Part shown: piece by piece, positions 24,221-32,956 of the stretch
Layout of the letters: every line of letters starts with the position of its first letter
Numbering within the stretch: position 1 is the first letter of the stretch
DNA from: Balneolaceae bacterium
GTDB taxonomy: Bacteria > Bacteroidota > Rhodothermia > Balneolales > Balneolaceae
Assembly: GCA_007693745.1 (NCBI GenBank)
Contig: REDA01000025.1
Span: forward strand, 1 to 33,289
Direction: 5' to 3'
Length of the DNA: 33,289 nt
Program-made: the position numbers and the translations under genes
Notes under the pieces: model-generated
Seen by the model: only the letters and a program-made list of their open reading frames with translations
Told to the model about the DNA's origin: nothing
The model's database searches: none

Positions 24221-26695
24221 TCACTCAGCGGCATCTGTTCGGTTATCACCGGCCGAAAAATTCTCATGGTATTGATCCAATGTAAACTCATCAACCAAAA
24301 TTGCGTCGAAGCGTGCTTTTTCAGTTTGCCGCACCTTCTCTGCCTCTTCACTTGTGATGATGCTTTTCGAGAGCGCTTCCTGAAGCTGTTTCAGAGGATT
24401 TCCCTTTTTCAGTTCACCTGATTTCACAGCTTTGTAGAGCTTTTTATAGATGGGAAATGACTCCTGAGTCATGTTTAAAGCATATTCATACTTCGCCAGC
24501 GCTTCCGTTCTGCTCTCCGGCATGTAGATCCCATGTGTGAGCCGATCCCTCTGCTCACCGGCCTGTTGCATCGCCTGTGCAACTTTATTACCGGTACTGT
24601 CTGAGGGTCGCTTTCCGATACGGTTCATCCGTGACCACAGTGCAACAGGTCCCCGGAAAAACCAGCTAAGTCCCGGCACTTCAATCTCACTGAAGATTTC
24701 ATCAAATGCCACCTGAATTCTGTGAAACGACTCTTCCACAGACCACTCCAGAAAGGGAAGGTCTTCGGGTCTTCTCCCCTCTGCCTCATAGCGTCGCAGT
24801 GTGGCAGAAGCCAGGAACATCCAGCTCAGGATATCGGCATAGCGTCCGGCGAGCTTCTCTTTCATCTTGAGCGCACCCCCGTACGATCCAAGAGCCATAT
24901 CTGCCATGAAGGCAAACGATGCGGAACTCCAGGCCAGTTTCCGGTGGTATTTGGCAGCCGCTCCGGAGACAGGTGAGGAGACAAGCCTTCCACGGCTGAC
25001 GCTCAGAATCAGAGTCCGGATCATCGTTTCAAAAACGTGGCCGACATGTTTCCAGAAATGTTCATCAAACTGTACGGAATCCCCATTCATGAGTGCCTGA
25101 ATCTCTTTTAATGCGTACGGGTGACTCCGGATGGCTCCCTGCCCGAAGATCATGAGGGTTCGTGTGAGGATGTTGGCACCCTCTACGGTAATGGCGATCG
25201 GGGTGGCAATATAGGAGTGAGCCACAATATTACGCGGCCCTCTGGAAATACCGGCCCCTCCGAGCACATCCATGGCATCATTTACAATTTCGCGCCCCAG
25301 TTCCGTAAAGTTATATTTGGCAATGGCTGTGACCACAGCCGGTTTCGCACCTGCATCCAGTGCTCCGCAGATGTATCCCCTTGCTGCATCCATCAGATAG
25401 GTATAACCGCCAACACGTGCCATCGGCTCTTCAATTCCCTCAAACTTACCGATGTTGAGACCGAACTGTTTCCGGATGGCAGCATAGGCTCCCACGGTTC
25501 TGACCGCCATCTTTGCCCCACCGATCGCCTGTGCCGGCAGCGAGATACCGCGCCCCACAGCCAGTGACTCCATCAGCATCCTCCACCCGTTGCCTGCTCC
25601 ATCAACCCCACCGATGATTGCATCCACCGGCACAATCACGTCCCTGCCCCGCGTGGGACAGTTGTAAAAGGGCACCCCGAGGGGATCGTGCCGCTTACCC
25701 AGCTCCACTCCCTCTCTATCGGATGGAACCAGCGCAGCGGTAATACCGGGGCTCTTACCCTTGCCGAGCAGGTTATCCGGATCATACAGCTTGAAAGCGA
25801 GACCGATCACCGTGGATATGGCCGCCAGGGTTATGTATCGCTTGTCCCAGTTCAGTTTCAGCATCAGTTCACCATTTGCATCACGAAACACCTCTCCGCT
25901 GCTCTCCATGGCTCCCGCATCGGAGCCGGCATTGGGTTCGGTGAGCGCAAAACAGGGCATCTCCTCACCTCTGGCAAGTCTGGGCAGATAGTGATTCTTC
26001 TGAGCTTCCGTACCGTAATGCATCAGCAGTTCGGCCGGACCCAGCGAATTAGGCACCATAACGGTAGTTGCGAGGGGTCCGCACCGGGAAGCCAGTTTGG
26101 CAACAATCAGACTATGTGCGTTGGCCGAAAAACCATGGCCGCCATATTTGTCAGGGATAATGAGTCCGAAAAACCGTTTCTCTCTCATGTATCGCCACGC
26201 CTCCGGAGTAAAATCTTTTGTGCGGAACACCTCCCAGTCGGATACCAGAGAACAGAGCTCCTCAACGGGTCCATCAAGAAACTCCTGCTCCTTTTCTGTC
26301 AGATCCGGATAGATTTCACTGTTGAGTCGTTTCAGATCCGGTTTGCCGGAAAAAAGCTCTCCCTCCACCCAAACCGTACCGGCATCAATAGCTGTCTGTT
26401 CTGTTTCAGAGATGGCCGGAAGTATCTTGAGCGCATCCAGCAGCTTCATCAACGGAGCGGAGAGCACCACTCTGCGCAACGGTTTCAGGTTTAGCAGAAT
26501 GGCCGGAAACAGAAATATGGCCATCAGCCAGACGGGTGCTCCGAAACCGATCAAAACTGCAAGGCCGGCAACGCTCCAGAGCCACAAAGGTACACCCCGA
26601 TAGCCAAACAGAAATAGGATCAGAACCACAGATCCCCAGCTTAACCAGCCGGGCAGTGAGATGAAAAAAGCAGACGACTCCAGTAGTGATTGCAT
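24221..26695 (-). CDS. fadE: Acyl-CoA dehydrogenase, FadE type
   Basis: The 824-residue FAD enzyme catalyses the first dehydrogenation of fatty acyl-CoA beta-oxidation. Two or three N-terminal hydrophobic segments (about residues 10-70) suggest membrane attachment, as in E. coli FadE (814 residues). The acyl-CoA dehydrogenase core contains FFGLIIPDKYGGHGFSANAH, CFALTEPNAGSDAGAM (the family signature), GNGWRMLMESLAVGRGISLP and AMDVLGGAGISRGPRN. The long C-terminal part (about 540-800) is the FadE-specific DUF1974 region. It begins 12 bp after the stop of a TetR-type regulator and is probably cotranscribed with it. This layout suggests control by acyl-CoA, as in FadR/TetR systems, but the ligand is inferred. 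Confidence 0.95.
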   Translation of the reverse strand: MQSLLESSAFFISLPGWLSWGSVVLILFLFGYRGVPLWLWSVAGLAVLIGFGAPVWLMAIFLFPAILLNLKPLRRVVLSAPLMKLLDALKILPAISETEQTAIDAGTVWVEGELFSGKPDLKRLNSEIYPDLTEKEQEFLDGPVEELCSLVSDWEVFRTKDFTPEAWRYMREKRFFGLIIPDKYGGHGFSANAHSLIVAKLASRCGPLATTVMVPNSLGPAELLMHYGTEAQKNHYLPRLARGEEMPCFALTEPNAGSDAGAMESSGEVFRDANGELMLKLNWDKRYITLAAISTVIGLAFKLYDPDNLLGKGKSPGITAALVPSDREGVELGKRHDPLGVPFYNCPTRGRDVIVPVDAIIGGVDGAGNGWRMLMESLAVGRGISLPAQAIGGAKMAVRTVGAYAAIRKQFGLNIGKFEGIEEPMARVGGYTYLMDAARGYICGALDAGAKPAVVTAIAKYNFTELGREIVNDAMDVLGGAGISRGPRNIVAHSYIATPIAITVEGANILTRTLMIFGQGAIRSHPYALKEIQALMNGDSVQFDEHFWKHVGHVFETMIRTLILSVSRGRLVSSPVSGAAAKYHRKLAWSSASFAFMADMALGSYGGALKMKEKLAGRYADILSWMFLASATLRRYEAEGRRPEDLPFLEWSVEESFHRIQVAFDEIFSEIEVPGLSWFFRGPVALWSRMNRIGKRPSDSTGNKVAQAMQQAGEQRDRLTHGIYMPESRTEALAKYEYALNMTQESFPIYKKLYKAVKSGELKKGNPLKQLQEALSKSIITSEEAEKVRQTEKARFDAILVDEFTLDQYHENFSAGDNRTDAAE

Positions 26696-26707
26696 AAAGT
26701 CCTCCGG

Positions 26708-27295
26708 TCAGGCCGGCGTTTTTTGAATGATAAACCCCTGAATGATGTGCTCAATCGCCTGATCAATGAAACGATCCCGGGGAATGCGGATATCAAGCCG
26801 CCTGCTCAGAATCACAGTCACAACACCGTGCAGCTGTGCCCACAAAGTGTAGGCACTTATCAGGGGCTCGGCAACAGATAGCTGTTCCGATCTGGCGGCC
26901 TCCTGGATAACTTCAGAGATAAGTTCATACACCGATCGAACTTCCCTGAATTTCTCCTTCGGATAGCGTGGCATCTCTTCCGGCCTCACCATGTAGATGA
27001 TTTCATACTCCTGGGGATGGTTCAGAGCATAGCGTATATAGGCGCGGGCGAGATCTTCAAGCTGCCGCACGGGTTCCTTGTGAACTTTCACCTCAGAGAT
27101 AAGAGCCTGCTTGAGCTTTTCGATACTCTCTTCAATCAGCGTAAGCAGCAGATCGTCTTTATTCTTGAAGTAGAGATAGATACTGGTGGCCGATACACCG
27201 GTATTCCTTGCAATACGGCGCATCGACATTTTGCTGAAGCCTTCACGCACGAGAAGCTCCTTGCTTACATCCAGTATATCCTGCCTGAGTGACAT
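26708..27295 (-). CDS. TetR/AcrR-family regulator, probably of fatty-acid genes
   Basis: This 195-residue DNA-binding protein has the TetR N-terminal domain: MSLRQDILDVSKELLVREGF, then the helix-turn-helix MSMRRIARNTGVSATSIYLY and FKNKDDLLLTLI. The C-terminal part (about 65-195) is a helical ligand-binding and dimer domain, with YALNHPQEYEIIYMVR as seen in several regulators of this family. It is immediately upstream of and probably in one transcript with fadE, so it likely represses itself and fadE until a fatty acyl-CoA or similar ligand binds. A perfect inverted repeat, TTAAC-AGT-GTTAA, lies 10 bp upstream of its start and may be its operator. Confidence 0.92.
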   Translation of the reverse strand: MSLRQDILDVSKELLVREGFSKMSMRRIARNTGVSATSIYLYFKNKDDLLLTLIEESIEKLKQALISEVKVHKEPVRQLEDLARAYIRYALNHPQEYEIIYMVRPEEMPRYPKEKFREVRSVYELISEVIQEAARSEQLSVAEPLISAYTLWAQLHGVVTVILSRRLDIRIPRDRFIDQAIEHIIQGFIIQKTPA

Positions 27296-27305
27296 TCAGA
27301 TTAGG

Positions 27306-27318
27306 TTAACAGTGTTAA
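27306..27318 (-). promoter_or_regulatory. Candidate TetR operator
   Basis: TTAAC-AGT-GTTAA is a perfect 5-bp inverted repeat 10 bp before the regulator's ATG and just downstream of the candidate -10 element. A repressor there would block transcription start. Size and place suit TetR autoregulation, but the arms are short for this family. Confidence 0.4.
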
Positions 27319-27327
27319 GTTATCTCT

Positions 27328-27355
27328 AATCTATAAAAATTTCGCAGATTGTCAA
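27328..27355 (-). promoter_or_regulatory. Candidate promoter of the tetR-fadE operon
   Basis: On the minus strand TTGACA (27355-27350) and TAGATT (27333-27328) are separated by 16 bp. The -35 is a perfect sigma-70-type match and the -10 is fair. The predicted start falls on the inverted repeat at 27306-27318. Confidence 0.4.
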
Positions 27356-27372
27356 GCAGGTTTTTTCCCTGA

Positions 27373-27942
27373 TCAGATACTTCGCCTCGGAAGTGCCCTG
27401 AATTCACCTCTTACCCGTATGCTTCCGAGTACCTGGCAGTCGAAATTCTCATCAAAATCTTCCTTTACGGCTGTAAAATCGAAGGACCCTCTCACCACAG
27501 ACGCTGATGAAGCTTCCAGTGTAAGGGTCCCGCCGGCTTCACCGGTCTCGCAAAGTGAGAACGTTGAGTATTCGGTGATATCGAAGTTCCCCACAATATT
27601 ATCGAAAAATGCATCGAACCCACCGTTCACTTCCCCCAATGAGTACGCTCCTGTCCCCGGTTGCGCAAATTGTTCCGTGTCAATTTTCAAAAAAACAAGA
27701 CTATACGTCTGAGGATTTAAATCATTTAACGAGATCTCCCATGAATGGATTTGTCCGGTCTGCATCCCATCGAAGTCAGCCTGACCACCTGAAACGTTTT
27801 TCTCAATATCTCCGGTTATCGTTATGCTGACATCGCCGATGTCCAGATCCGTTCCGGTCGGATCGTCCGAGCAGCCCGTGAGCCCCAGCACTACTGAAAT
27901 AAAGATGAACAGGAAAAATGAATGGATTTGATTACACATCAT
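27373..27942 (-). CDS. Hypothetical lipoprotein
   Basis: The 189-residue product has a lipoprotein signal, hydrophobic to residue 21, with lipobox LTGC and lipidated Cys24, followed by SDDPTGTD. The rest is rich in short beta-strand-like stretches (DVSITITGDIEKNVSGG, YSLVFLKIDTEQ, GTLTLEASSASVVRGSFDFTA) and ends with a likely strand, GSIRVRGEFRAL. Two Cys near the end (CETGEAGG and NFDCQVLG) could form a disulfide. I recognise no named family; similar lipoproteins made of one beta-sandwich are frequent in Bacteroidota. A second ATG lies one codon in (27939). It stands alone, between the tetR gene and trmB. Confidence 0.8.
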   Translation of the reverse strand: MMCNQIHSFFLFIFISVVLGLTGCSDDPTGTDLDIGDVSITITGDIEKNVSGGQADFDGMQTGQIHSWEISLNDLNPQTYSLVFLKIDTEQFAQPGTGAYSLGEVNGGFDAFFDNIVGNFDITEYSTFSLCETGEAGGTLTLEASSASVVRGSFDFTAVKEDFDENFDCQVLGSIRVRGEFRALPRRSI

Positions 27943-28021
27943 GAAATAATTGATTTAACGTTTTTTATCACGAAACACCTTTAGCATTTTCAAGGTTAAG
28001 AAAGGGATATATCCAATAAAA

Positions 28022-28690
28022 TCAAAAAGAAATCTGAAAAGAGAGATAACGGATCCTTTTTTCCGCTTTCAGATGGCTTTTTTCGTAGAATGTCTGAATC
28101 GTGAGCAGATCATCTTCGGGACAGTCACTGTAGATATCATCAACCCTTCGAAGAATTGACCCGCCTGTCTGTTCTACGGTATCGATGGTAAACTGAAACA
28201 GAATGGCGGAATCGGTTTTAAGATGGATGATGCCACCCGGTTTCAAAATTTTCTTGTAGATATTCAGAAACTTGGGCGAGGTGAGGCGGTTGGAACGCCT
28301 CGACATCTTTTTGATAAAAGGATCCGGAAAGGTAATCCAGATTTCATCGACTTCGCCCGGTGCAAAAAAGTGATCCAGATGGTCAATGTAAGCCCTCAGA
28401 AAACGGACATTGGAGAGATTTTTTTCCAGCGCTTTTTTTGCTCCAAGCCAGATTCTGGGGCCTTTCAGATCCACACCCACATAGTTTCGATCCGGATTTC
28501 GCTGTGCCAGATTCAGGGTGTATTCACCCTTACCGCATGCGAGTTCAAGCGTAAGTGGTTGCTCTTTCGGAAAAATATCCCTGCCCCAGCGGCCGGCGGG
28601 AGGTGCATCGGACTGCAGTTCTGTATATTGCAGCACATTCTGAAAAGAGAGAAGATCTTTTATCCTTCCCGTTTTATTCTTTGCTCCCAT
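28022..28690 (-). CDS. trmB: tRNA (guanine-N7-)-methyltransferase
   Basis: This 222-residue SAM-dependent enzyme makes 7-methylguanosine at position 46 of tRNA variable loops. The SAM site is LTLELACGKGEYTLNLA, followed by NYVGVDLKGPRIWLGAKKAL. The family signature region is WITFPDPFIKKMSRRSNRLT, where TrmB proteins more often read FPDPWxKKRHxKRR, a mild variation seen in Bacteroidota. ILKPGGIIHLKTD and the C-terminal RRVDDIYSDC complete the fold. Length fits. It starts 27 bp after the stop of the peroxiredoxin-like gene on the same strand, so the two may form a small operon. Confidence 0.94.
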   Translation of the reverse strand: MGAKNKTGRIKDLLSFQNVLQYTELQSDAPPAGRWGRDIFPKEQPLTLELACGKGEYTLNLAQRNPDRNYVGVDLKGPRIWLGAKKALEKNLSNVRFLRAYIDHLDHFFAPGEVDEIWITFPDPFIKKMSRRSNRLTSPKFLNIYKKILKPGGIIHLKTDSAILFQFTIDTVEQTGGSILRRVDDIYSDCPEDDLLTIQTFYEKSHLKAEKRIRYLSFQISF

Positions 28691-28717
28691 GAAATTGTCT
28701 GCGGATCTGTTCAGCCC

Positions 28718-29299
28718 TTACCCGAAATAAGCGGGTTCATTTCCTTTTTTCCACTTGATATTGCAGCCAATACTCGGCTTCTGAACGGAAGGGGCCGGCT
28801 TGCCTTCCAGCAGAAGGTCGGTAGCTTCACGAAGATCTCTGCCTGTGGGTTTGATTTCATTTTTCGGACGGGCATCATCAAACTGACCCCGGTACCAGAG
28901 TTTCATCTCCCCGTCAAAAAGATACAAATCCGGGGTACATGCCGCTTTGTAAGCCTTGGCCACTTCCTGGGTTTCATCATAGAGATAGGGAAAGGTGTAT
29001 CCAAACTCTTCAGCATCCTCTTTCATCTTTTCGGGCCGATCGTCTGGATAGTTCTGCACATCATTGGAGGCAATAGCGATCACGCCAATTCCCCTGTCGC
29101 TGTAGTCGGAGGCGAACCGGGCCAGCTCCTTTTTAATCAGCTTAACATAGGGGCAGTGATTGGAGATAAAGAGCACAAGCACTCCCTTTTTCCCTTCGTA
29201 ATCCTGCAATGAAACGGGTTTACCTGACACAACATCAGGGAGTAAAAAGTCCGGTGCTTTGGTTCCGAGCTCAAGCATTGTTGAAGGTACAGCTGCCAT
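28718..29299 (-). CDS. Thioredoxin-fold redoxin (AhpC/TSA-like)
   Basis: The 193-residue protein has a thioredoxin fold of the AhpC/TSA-redoxin type. The opening, GTKAPDFLLPDVVSGKPVSL, is typical, as is VLVLFISNHCPYVKLIKKEL, where the active-site Cys is C49 and no second Cys follows at +3, so it is a one-Cys rather than CxxC protein. C121 in KAACTPDLYLFD lies before the cis-Pro, a position found in many redoxins of this type, and could be the resolving Cys. It has no signal peptide, so it is cytoplasmic. The likely role is peroxide or thiol redox chemistry; the exact substrate is unknown. A second ATG (MLELGTKAP) is possible. It precedes trmB by 27 bp. Confidence 0.88.
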   Translation of the reverse strand: MAAVPSTMLELGTKAPDFLLPDVVSGKPVSLQDYEGKKGVLVLFISNHCPYVKLIKKELARFASDYSDRGIGVIAIASNDVQNYPDDRPEKMKEDAEEFGYTFPYLYDETQEVAKAYKAACTPDLYLFDGEMKLWYRGQFDDARPKNEIKPTGRDLREATDLLLEGKPAPSVQKPSIGCNIKWKKGNEPAYFG

Positions 29300-29577
29300 T
29301 TTATCAAGTTTTCTTTAGTGATTCAACCAGTTTTCCGCAGAGAACAACGGGGGTTTTGCTCAACCTTAGTTACATCCACTCAATTGTAAAAGCGAGAGAA
29401 TAAACGTACCTGAAGAAATATCTGACAAGGATTCCGGTTTGGTTATCTGTCATGGAATATACAAATTTTTGGATTTGGCTTCATCTGCCACTACATGCAT
29501 CCAAGGCCAGCTCTCTTCACCTGAATATTGCGCAGACAGTACCATGAATCGCATGAGCTAAAAACAGAGAAGCACCC
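29300..29577. other. Intergenic gap before the redoxin gene
   Basis: These 278 bp hold the promoter of the redoxin-trmB pair and the 3' end of the aminotransferase transcript. I see no clear terminator or small gene. Confidence 0.4.
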
Positions 29578-30768
29578 TCAGCAGTGAAGGGTCACTGCCT
29601 GTTTAATGAGGTGGAGTGACTTTGCCAGAAGATCATTTTCGATGATCAGCGGCGGGGCAAGACGGATCAGGGAGTTGGAGTGGAGTGTCCATCCCAAAAT
29701 CAGTCCTTTTTCAAAACAGTCTTGCACCACTTTCCGGGTCAAATCCGAATCCATTAGCTGAAGACCAAGCATAGCTCCCCTTCCCCTCACCTCAAGGATA
29801 CCCTCGCCCTGCAAAACTTCCCGGGCCTGATGCTCGATATTTGCTGCTTTTTGTGCAAAATCATCACCGAGCAACACGTTCAGATTTGCGAATGCAGCGG
29901 CGGAACTAAGCGGATGTCCGCCAAACGTGGTCACATGATTCAGAGGCGGATCGGATTTGAACACTTCGAATATTTCGGATGAAGAAACAAAAGCCCCCAT
30001 TGGCATGCCACCGCTCATCGCTTTCGCCAGACAGAGCACATCGGGTACCACCCCATACTGTTCGAAGGCAAAAAGAGTGCCTGTGCGGAAAAAACCGGAT
30101 TGAATTTCATCAAAAATGAGCAGAGATCCCGTCTCATCACACCTTTTGCGTACCGATATGAGCCACTCCTTTTCAGCCGGAATAATCCCCCCTTCTCCCT
30201 GTATGGGCTCCAGTATCACAGCAGCGGTTCCGGTGTGTATGGCCTCCAGAGCTCCGGGATCATTGAAACCGGCAAATGTTACACCCGGCAGCAGCGGTTC
30301 GTATGGATCCCGGTAAACAGCACGGCCAGTTACACTGAGAGATCCGTGCGTATCCCCATGATAACTGTTGTGAAAGGCGGTAAACTGATGCCTTCCTGTA
30401 TATTTTTTGGCAAGCTTTAGTGCCCCTTCATTCGCCTCTGTACCGCTGTTGACGAGATAGACACGGTCCAGATTCGGAGGAAGCTGTTCACAGAGAAGAG
30501 CTGCAAAACGGCTTTGCGGTGCCTGTATGAACTCACCGTAAACCATTACATGAAGATGGCGGTCCAGCTGCTCCTGAATGGCACGGACTACCTCAGGATG
30601 ACGGTGTCCCAGACTGCTTACGGCAATGCCCGAAATAAAATCTGTAAACGTACGCCCGTCTGTGGTGTGTATAAAGCATCCCCCGGCATGAGAAATCTCC
30701 AAACCCATCGGCAGATCACTGGTCTGGGCGATATGACGTTCAAATGCGTGTCGGTCCGGAGAGATCAT
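29578..30768 (-). CDS. Class-III PLP aminotransferase, acetylornithine-type
   Basis: The 396-residue enzyme belongs to the class-III aminotransferases (omega-amino acid type). It shows [40 protein letters not shown], the substrate-loop [39 protein letters not shown], the PLP lysine K249 in [14 protein letters not shown], and THFGGHPLS-like [14 protein letters not shown]. Its size and motifs are closest to acetylornithine/ornithine or related aspartate aminotransferase-family enzymes, but the substrate cannot be fixed from sequence. No arginine genes are nearby. The thioredoxin-like gene is 33 bp upstream and probably cotranscribed. A third class-III enzyme besides rocD and lat is notable in one window. 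Confidence 0.9.
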   Translation of the reverse strand: MISPDRHAFERHIAQTSDLPMGLEISHAGGCFIHTTDGRTFTDFISGIAVSSLGHRHPEVVRAIQEQLDRHLHVMVYGEFIQAPQSRFAALLCEQLPPNLDRVYLVNSGTEANEGALKLAKKYTGRHQFTAFHNSYHGDTHGSLSVTGRAVYRDPYEPLLPGVTFAGFNDPGALEAIHTGTAAVILEPIQGEGGIIPAEKEWLISVRKRCDETGSLLIFDEIQSGFFRTGTLFAFEQYGVVPDVLCLAKAMSGGMPMGAFVSSSEIFEVFKSDPPLNHVTTFGGHPLSSAAAFANLNVLLGDDFAQKAANIEHQAREVLQGEGILEVRGRGAMLGLQLMDSDLTRKVVQDCFEKGLILGWTLHSNSLIRLAPPLIIENDLLAKSLHLIKQAVTLHC

Positions 30769-30801
30769 TTCGTTGCCATCCAGGGTTTTGCGGGACTTGG
30801 A

Positions 30802-31425
30802 TCAGTTCAGGGACCACCGCTGAAGCAGTGCAATAAATTCCGTCTGGATACTTTCAGTTCGATCCTCAGCATACCATTTGTGCAGTTTTTCAGCGATCTG
30901 CTGATACGGAAGATCCTCTTCTCTCCATTCATCATACACCTTTTGTGCTGCTTCCGGGCGGGGACCCCAGGTTCCCAGAACATCGAGCGTTTTGGAATCA
31001 AGGCAGACCAGTTTGGGAACCGAGCGGCTTTTCCCGTTTGTCAGAAACTGATCCATTATTTCCAGGTTTTCATCTCTCAGAATATATTTCGCATGAATTG
31101 CAGAAGATTCATCTGCAATTTTTTGTATCACCGGCAGGGATTGTGCAGCGTCACCGCACCAGGCTTCTGTAATGACAAGCCAGGTCTGGTGTTTGCCGAT
31201 CGACCCGGCAACTTTTTTCAGTTCATCCAGCAATTCAGTGCGCCTGTCGAGCCGGCTCATCCGGTGAACATTCATTTTTGTGTAGTGCAGCATCGCCTCG
31301 GAATGGTTCTCTCCGGTGGTCTTTCCTTCAGAAAGAGCCTGATCAATCATCTCCCTGTATTCCCGGTAGTTGTATGCATTCTCAATCAGGTCTCTGGTAA
31401 TCTGTACTGCTTTAACTTCTGTCAT
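30802..31425 (-). CDS. Thioredoxin-like protein with EAWCGD motif
   Basis: This 207-residue cytoplasmic protein has a helical N-terminus (about 1-75) with YNYREYREMIDQALSEGKTT, then a thioredoxin fold. The fold carries TWLVITEAWCGDAAQSLPVI with a single Cys at C90, and cis-Pro in RSVPKLVCLD. It matches the small Bacteroidota group of thioredoxin-family proteins with WCGD in place of CxxC; their function is unknown. It is 33 bp upstream of the aminotransferase gene on the same strand. A thiol-binding or redox-sensing role is only inference. Confidence 0.85.
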   Translation of the reverse strand: MTEVKAVQITRDLIENAYNYREYREMIDQALSEGKTTGENHSEAMLHYTKMNVHRMSRLDRRTELLDELKKVAGSIGKHQTWLVITEAWCGDAAQSLPVIQKIADESSAIHAKYILRDENLEIMDQFLTNGKSRSVPKLVCLDSKTLDVLGTWGPRPEAAQKVYDEWREEDLPYQQIAEKLHKWYAEDRTESIQTEFIALLQRWSLN

Positions 31426-31635
31426 AATAATTTTTGTTCACATTGGATTTATCCTCTGTTCAAAGATACGACTTCTCTTCATCCAAACCGTAATCAGAAG
31501 CTTTTTAGTTTCCTCCGGATCACATTACCCTGAAAGCGACTTTTTTTTCACGGGTGTGAACCCTGAGTATATTGCCATTTATTGGACTCAGAATATGAAC
31601 ATCATAAGTTTAATAAAATGAGTTTTTTTACTTCT

Positions 31636-32526
31636 TTAAAAATAGCCTCTCAAAAACGTCTCTCCAATCCATTCGTACCGTATTGAATTGGCAGCAAGAA
31701 GAAACAGTACAAAGGAAAGTGAAGCAAAAAATTTAATGGCCATCACCCGGGGATATTCCTCTTTTACTCCTTCAAGCTTCCCGATAAAAACAGAAAGCAG
31801 TATATATGAGAGCAATCCGGTGAGCAGCAACAGAGCCCCCGGAATCGGATAGATCTGCCAGAGATTATACGAGAGCAGCAAAAGCCCGCACAGATAGGCC
31901 ATGCTGAAAAAAATCTGCACTCCCTTTTTTCCAAAACGAATAAAGAAGGTCTGGTCACCCCTTTTACGATCTTCCGCTGCCTGAAAAATCTGGGAGACCG
32001 GATAGAGACTGAGCAGAACAAGAGCCGCACCAATAACACCTGCATAAAGAGCCCAGTTCAATGCTCCTCCAGCTGCGAGAAATCCAAGCAATACCGAATT
32101 TGTGCCGGTACTCACAGCGATAGCGAGAAGGCTGAGCAAAGGATGCCCTTTCCACCGTGCCAGCGGTGTGGAGTAGAGCCAGAAGAGGAGCAGGCTGATT
32201 CCAAAAACGGAAAAAAAGATCCATCCGTATAAAAAAGACCAAAACCAACCGGAAAACATGAATAACAGGGATGCTTTCTGCATCCAGGGAGTCATTTTCG
32301 GCGGATTTTTTAACCCGCCAATCGGCCCTTCATCACGGTCCCAGTAGGAATTGTAAGCAGTCGCTCCGCCAAACAGAAGCAGATGCACATTCAGAAACTG
32401 AAGCCAGAAATGGAGTGTATCCATCTGATCGGCAAGGAGTCCCCCCAGCAGATAACCTCCTGAAAGGATGAAGAACTGATAGTGAAGCCTCAGGTGCAGG
32501 AAAAAGTGATATATCTGACGGGGCAT
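31636..32526 (-). CDS. UbiA-family prenyltransferase-like membrane protein
   Basis: The 296-residue protein has eight to nine hydrophobic segments and the two aspartate motifs of UbiA prenyltransferases: N59-S-Y-W-D63-R-D65 after the second helix, and E185-D186-R-K-R-G-D191 in the second cytoplasmic loop. The Y-S-T-P-L (about 118-122) that follows is typical of this superfamily. These Asp bind magnesium and prenyl diphosphate. The likely role is transfer of a prenyl group to an aromatic acceptor in quinone, haem or pigment synthesis, but no related gene is near and the substrate is not known. The first ATG gives MPRQIYHFFLHLRLHYQ. The upstream side is the 763-bp repeat-rich region. Confidence 0.9.
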   Translation of the reverse strand: MPRQIYHFFLHLRLHYQFFILSGGYLLGGLLADQMDTLHFWLQFLNVHLLLFGGATAYNSYWDRDEGPIGGLKNPPKMTPWMQKASLLFMFSGWFWSFLYGWIFFSVFGISLLLFWLYSTPLARWKGHPLLSLLAIAVSTGTNSVLLGFLAAGGALNWALYAGVIGAALVLLSLYPVSQIFQAAEDRKRGDQTFFIRFGKKGVQIFFSMAYLCGLLLLSYNLWQIYPIPGALLLLTGLLSYILLSVFIGKLEGVKEEYPRVMAIKFFASLSFVLFLLAANSIRYEWIGETFLRGYF

Positions 32527-32630
32527 AGGGTTTTGGATTTTTACAATATTCGCAAAGATACTGACATTTTACAAGTGAGGAGGTTGGATCTTTTGTCATG
32601 AAAGGGGGGGAGTGATAGAAAGTTTTCCTT

Positions 32631-32658
32631 CTTACTTTTGCCTTGATGCAAAAGTAAG
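32631..32658. repeat. Perfect 11-bp inverted repeat around CTTGAT
   Basis: CTTACTTTTGC and GCAAAAGTAAG are exact inverses separated by CTTGAT. The word TGCCTTGATGCAAAAGTAA followed by CAAAA is a form I have seen in intergenic repeats of other Bacteroidota, but I cannot confirm this here. It lies immediately to the left of a larger inverted repeat and may belong to the same element. Confidence 0.8.
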
Positions 32659-32675
32659 CAAAAGATCAAGGCTGT

Positions 32676-32818
32676 GAACCGTATGGCGGGCCGTGTTCAG
32701 GTGGACCGCTGCACCCATTTAAGGTCCATAACAAGCAGCCCCAGCACCCAGGACGAGCCGGTAGAAATGGTTGCGGACGCGTTCCACCTGAACACTCAAC
32801 GCACCCGCCCCACGGTTC
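32676..32818. repeat. Long imperfect inverted repeat
   Basis: GAACCGT (32676-32682), GGCGGG (32685-32690) and GTGTTCAGGTGGA (32693-32705) face TCCACCTGAACAC (32783-32795), CCCGCC (32804-32809) and ACGGTTC (32812-32818). Together they give about 26 matched pairs around a 77-nt loop. The layout resembles a small structured mobile repeat or a large RNA hairpin. Confidence 0.75.
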
Positions 32819-32956
32819 AAGGCCGGTTAGTTGGAATACAGATTGATGCAATATATACTTTGCCCTGAAGGGGCTGCATCAGTAGATACGGTAGAAATGG
32901 CTGCGGACGCGGCTGCTCCCTCCACTAAAAACATCCGCCAGACTATTCAAGGCCGG
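32759..32956. repeat. Two 68-nt units with conserved ends and divergent centres
   Basis: Units 32759-32826 and 32889-32956 both begin CGGTAGAAATGG, then C or T, then TGCGGACGCG, and both end TTCAAGGCCGG, with the same total length of 68 nt. The central roughly 34 nt differ. The end word TTCAAGGCCGG recurs at 33258-33268 without a left end. The first unit overlaps the right arm of the inverted repeat. Confidence 0.75.

Noticed and set aside
28223-29212. Long open frame (329 codons) on the plus strand
   Set aside because: It lies opposite trmB and the redoxin gene, both with clear motifs, and its translation resembles no family.
30514-31533. Long open frame (339 codons) on the plus strand
   Set aside because: It is antisense to the aminotransferase and thioredoxin-like genes and has the low-complexity look of a shadow frame.
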